From Sphingomonas sp. Leaf208 (GTDB lineage Bacteria; Pseudomonadota; Alphaproteobacteria; Sphingomonadales; Sphingomonadaceae), in NCBI RefSeq assembly GCF_001421415.1, contig NZ_LMKH01000003.1, positions 1 through 64,000 on the forward strand: a stretch of DNA of 64,000 bases, written 5' to 3'. Numbering within the stretch: the stretch's first letter is position 1; each line of letters opens with the position of its first letter. The position numbers and the translations under genes were made by a program. This document shows, piece after piece, positions 62,621 to 64,000 of the stretch. Below the pieces are notes generated by a model that was given only the letters and a program-made list of their open reading frames with translations, ran no database searches and was not told the DNA's origin.

Positions 62621-63235
62621 ATGCACGAGCTGCTGCTGGTATATAGCGCTTACGTGATCGCGGCGGCGAGCCCCGGCCCCTCCAAAATGGCGATTATGAA
62701 CGTCGGGATGGGACAGGGGCGGCGTCCCGCGCTCGCTCTTGCCGCAGGTGTCATCACCATGTCGTTCTGCTGGGGCCTGATTGCCGCAACTGGCCTTTCA
62801 GCGCTTCTGGCGCGCTATGCTGAGGCTCTGGTCATCCTTAAGATTATCGGCGGTCTCTACCTACTGTGGCTGGCACTCAGATCGGCCCGGTCGGCTCTGC
62901 GTAGCAACGACGCCGCAACGGCCATGCCACGGGTCCGGCAGAGCACGGGTGCACTCTACCGCCGCGGTCTACTGATGCACCTCGGGAATCCCAAGTCGGT
63001 GATGGCCTGGCTCGCGATCATGACCCTGGGCGTTGGCGCGGAGGCGTCGACCGGCCGGGTTGCGGCAGCCTTCCTCGGCTGCGTTGCGCTCGCTGTCGTC
63101 GTGTTCGGCGGCTACGCGCTCCTCTTCTCTACCCCGCTGATGGTACGCGGCTATGCTCGCTTACGCCGTTGGATTGAGGGAGCGCTTGCGATGGTATTTA
63201 CCGGCGCTGGCCTCAGGCTTCTAACCATCCGCTGA
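62621..63235 (+). CDS. LysE/RhtB-family amino acid exporter
   Basis: This 204-residue inner-membrane protein has about six hydrophobic segments and the family start YVIAAASPGPSKMAIMNVG. A second signature is HLGNPKSVMAWLAIM in the middle. RhtB/LysE proteins export amino acids or related metabolites. It follows the tetR gene with a 21-base gap and is probably in the same operon. The substrate is unknown. Confidence 0.86.
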   Translation: MHELLLVYSAYVIAAASPGPSKMAIMNVGMGQGRRPALALAAGVITMSFCWGLIAATGLSALLARYAEALVILKIIGGLYLLWLALRSARSALRSNDAATAMPRVRQSTGALYRRGLLMHLGNPKSVMAWLAIMTLGVGAEASTGRVAAAFLGCVALAVVVFGGYALLFSTPLMVRGYARLRRWIEGALAMVFTGAGLRLLTIR

Positions 63236-63240
63236 AACGA

Positions 63241-64000
63241 TCAACGCCGGACGAGCCGACGATCAAGGAAATCGTCAATCAGCCCGGCGATTTCAGCACA
63301 TCGCGTATGCAGCGCGAAGTGGCCAGCATCGAGCAGGTGGATCTCCGCCTCGGGGACATCGCGCGCGTAGGCTTCCGCACCCGCAGGCAGGAAGAAGGCA
63401 TCGTGCCGGCCCCAGGCAGCTAGCAGCGGCGGCTGGTGCTGGCGCAGATAGGCTTGAAAATCGGGGTAGCGGGCGATGTTGGAGCGGTAATCCAGGATCA
63501 GATCGAGTTGGATCTCGATCGCGTCCGTGCGCTCCAGAAAATGTTGGTCGAGCAGCCAATTGTCCGGTGCAACAGCGCCGACGGCTGCACCGTGCTCATG
63601 CTGGAAGCGGATCGCTTCGGCGGTAAGGGATGCGCGGCAAGCCTCGCGATTCGCTGGGCTCGGATCGCGCCAGTAGGCCTCCCACGGACCCCACTCCGCG
63701 CTGAATCCTTCCTCATAGGCGTTACCGTTCTGTGTCACGATCGCGGTGACGCGCTCCGGACAACGCACGGCAAGGCGGAAGCCGATCGGCGCACCATAGT
63801 CGAACACGTAGAGGGCATAGCGCTCAAGCTCGAGCGCCTCGACGAAGCCCTCTAGAGTCCCGGCTAGCGCGTCGAAGATGTAGGGATATTCGCCTCGCGC
63901 CGGCGCCTGCGTCAGCCCGAAGCCTGGCATGTCGGGCGAGATCACGCGGTAGCGCTCCGCCAGGAGTGGAATCAGGTCGCGGAACATGTGGCTCGAGGTG
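63241..64000 (-). CDS. Alpha/beta hydrolase, haloalkane dehalogenase/epoxide hydrolase-like, 5' end beyond window
   Basis: The frame stays open to the window edge, and the codons before the internal ATG at 63987 (reading TSSH before MFRDLIPLL) are the expected family sequence, so the N-terminus lies outside. The nucleophile is an aspartate, in VFDYGAPIGFRLA, which points to the dehalogenase/epoxide hydrolase branch rather than esterases. A later aspartate is in GRHDAFF, and the catalytic histidine is in DAGHFALHTR. It is convergent with the LysE gene across 5 bases. Confidence 0.85.
   Translation of the reverse strand, partial: TSSHMFRDLIPLLAERYRVISPDMPGFGLTQAPARGEYPYIFDALAGTLEGFVEALELERYALYVFDYGAPIGFRLAVRCPERVTAIVTQNGNAYEEGFSAEWGPWEAYWRDPSPANREACRASLTAEAIRFQHEHGAAVGAVAPDNWLLDQHFLERTDAIEIQLDLILDYRSNIARYPDFQAYLRQHQPPLLAAWGRHDAFFLPAGAEAYARDVPEAEIHLLDAGHFALHTRCAEIAGLIDDFLDRRLVRR

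Overview
The window is GC-rich, densely coded DNA that most resembles a sphingomonad (Alphaproteobacteria, Sphingomonadales). The pointers are a feruloyl-CoA synthetase of the NDP-forming type, as in Sphingobium FerA, a fused PcaDC protein, a TonB-dependent receptor beside secreted hydrolases, and many overlapping start and stop codons. This assignment is inferred from gene content, not from a marker gene. I saw no rRNA, tRNA or CRISPR array.

Region 1 (about 0.7-19.2 kb) is a lignin-aromatic catabolic island. On the minus strand, pobA-pcaI-pcaJ-pcaH-pcaG-pcaB-pcaDC-pcaF run as one tightly coupled operon, with pobR (AraC type) divergent. Further along the same strand lie a MarR regulator and vanAB (vanillate O-demethylase). 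On the plus strand follow vanillin dehydrogenase, feruloyl-CoA hydratase-lyase and feruloyl-CoA synthetase, then a convergent MarR gene and a frameshifted aromatic-acid MFS transporter. Together these convert ferulate to vanillin, vanillate, protocatechuate, 3-oxoadipate and 3-oxoadipyl-CoA, and finally to succinyl-CoA plus acetyl-CoA.

Region 2 (about 19.2-36.9 kb) is the most unusual part. It holds a MetE-like zinc methyltransferase between two MarR genes, followed by a plus-strand run: TRAP transporter (dctQ, dctM and a lipoprotein dctP), a type III CoA-transferase, a two-module 2-hydroxyacyl-CoA dehydratase-like protein without iron-sulfur cysteines, two more type III CoA-transferases, and a CapA-like protein. 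After a short gap come a secreted CocE/NonD-type hydrolase, a TonB-dependent receptor and a secreted alpha/beta hydrolase, closed by a strong terminator. This looks like a self-contained uptake and CoA-linked catabolic system for an unidentified, probably esterified, carboxylic acid.

Region 3 (about 37-64 kb) is an accessory mosaic of small regulator plus oxidoreductase modules: six short-chain dehydrogenases, an Old Yellow Enzyme, two Rid proteins, a PfpI-family protein, an enoyl-CoA hydratase-like protein, NTF2-like proteins and eleven transcription factors (LysR, HxlR, TetR, AraC, YafY). It contains an intact IS5-type element with a TTA target duplication placed exactly on a stop codon, and a 186-bp element with long terminal inverted repeats that looks like an IS21-type remnant. 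The window ends inside an alpha/beta hydrolase gene.

Degenerate stretches (1-673, 3232-3528, 12106-12783, 58474-59184) carry relics of MarR and AraC regulators or nothing I can identify.
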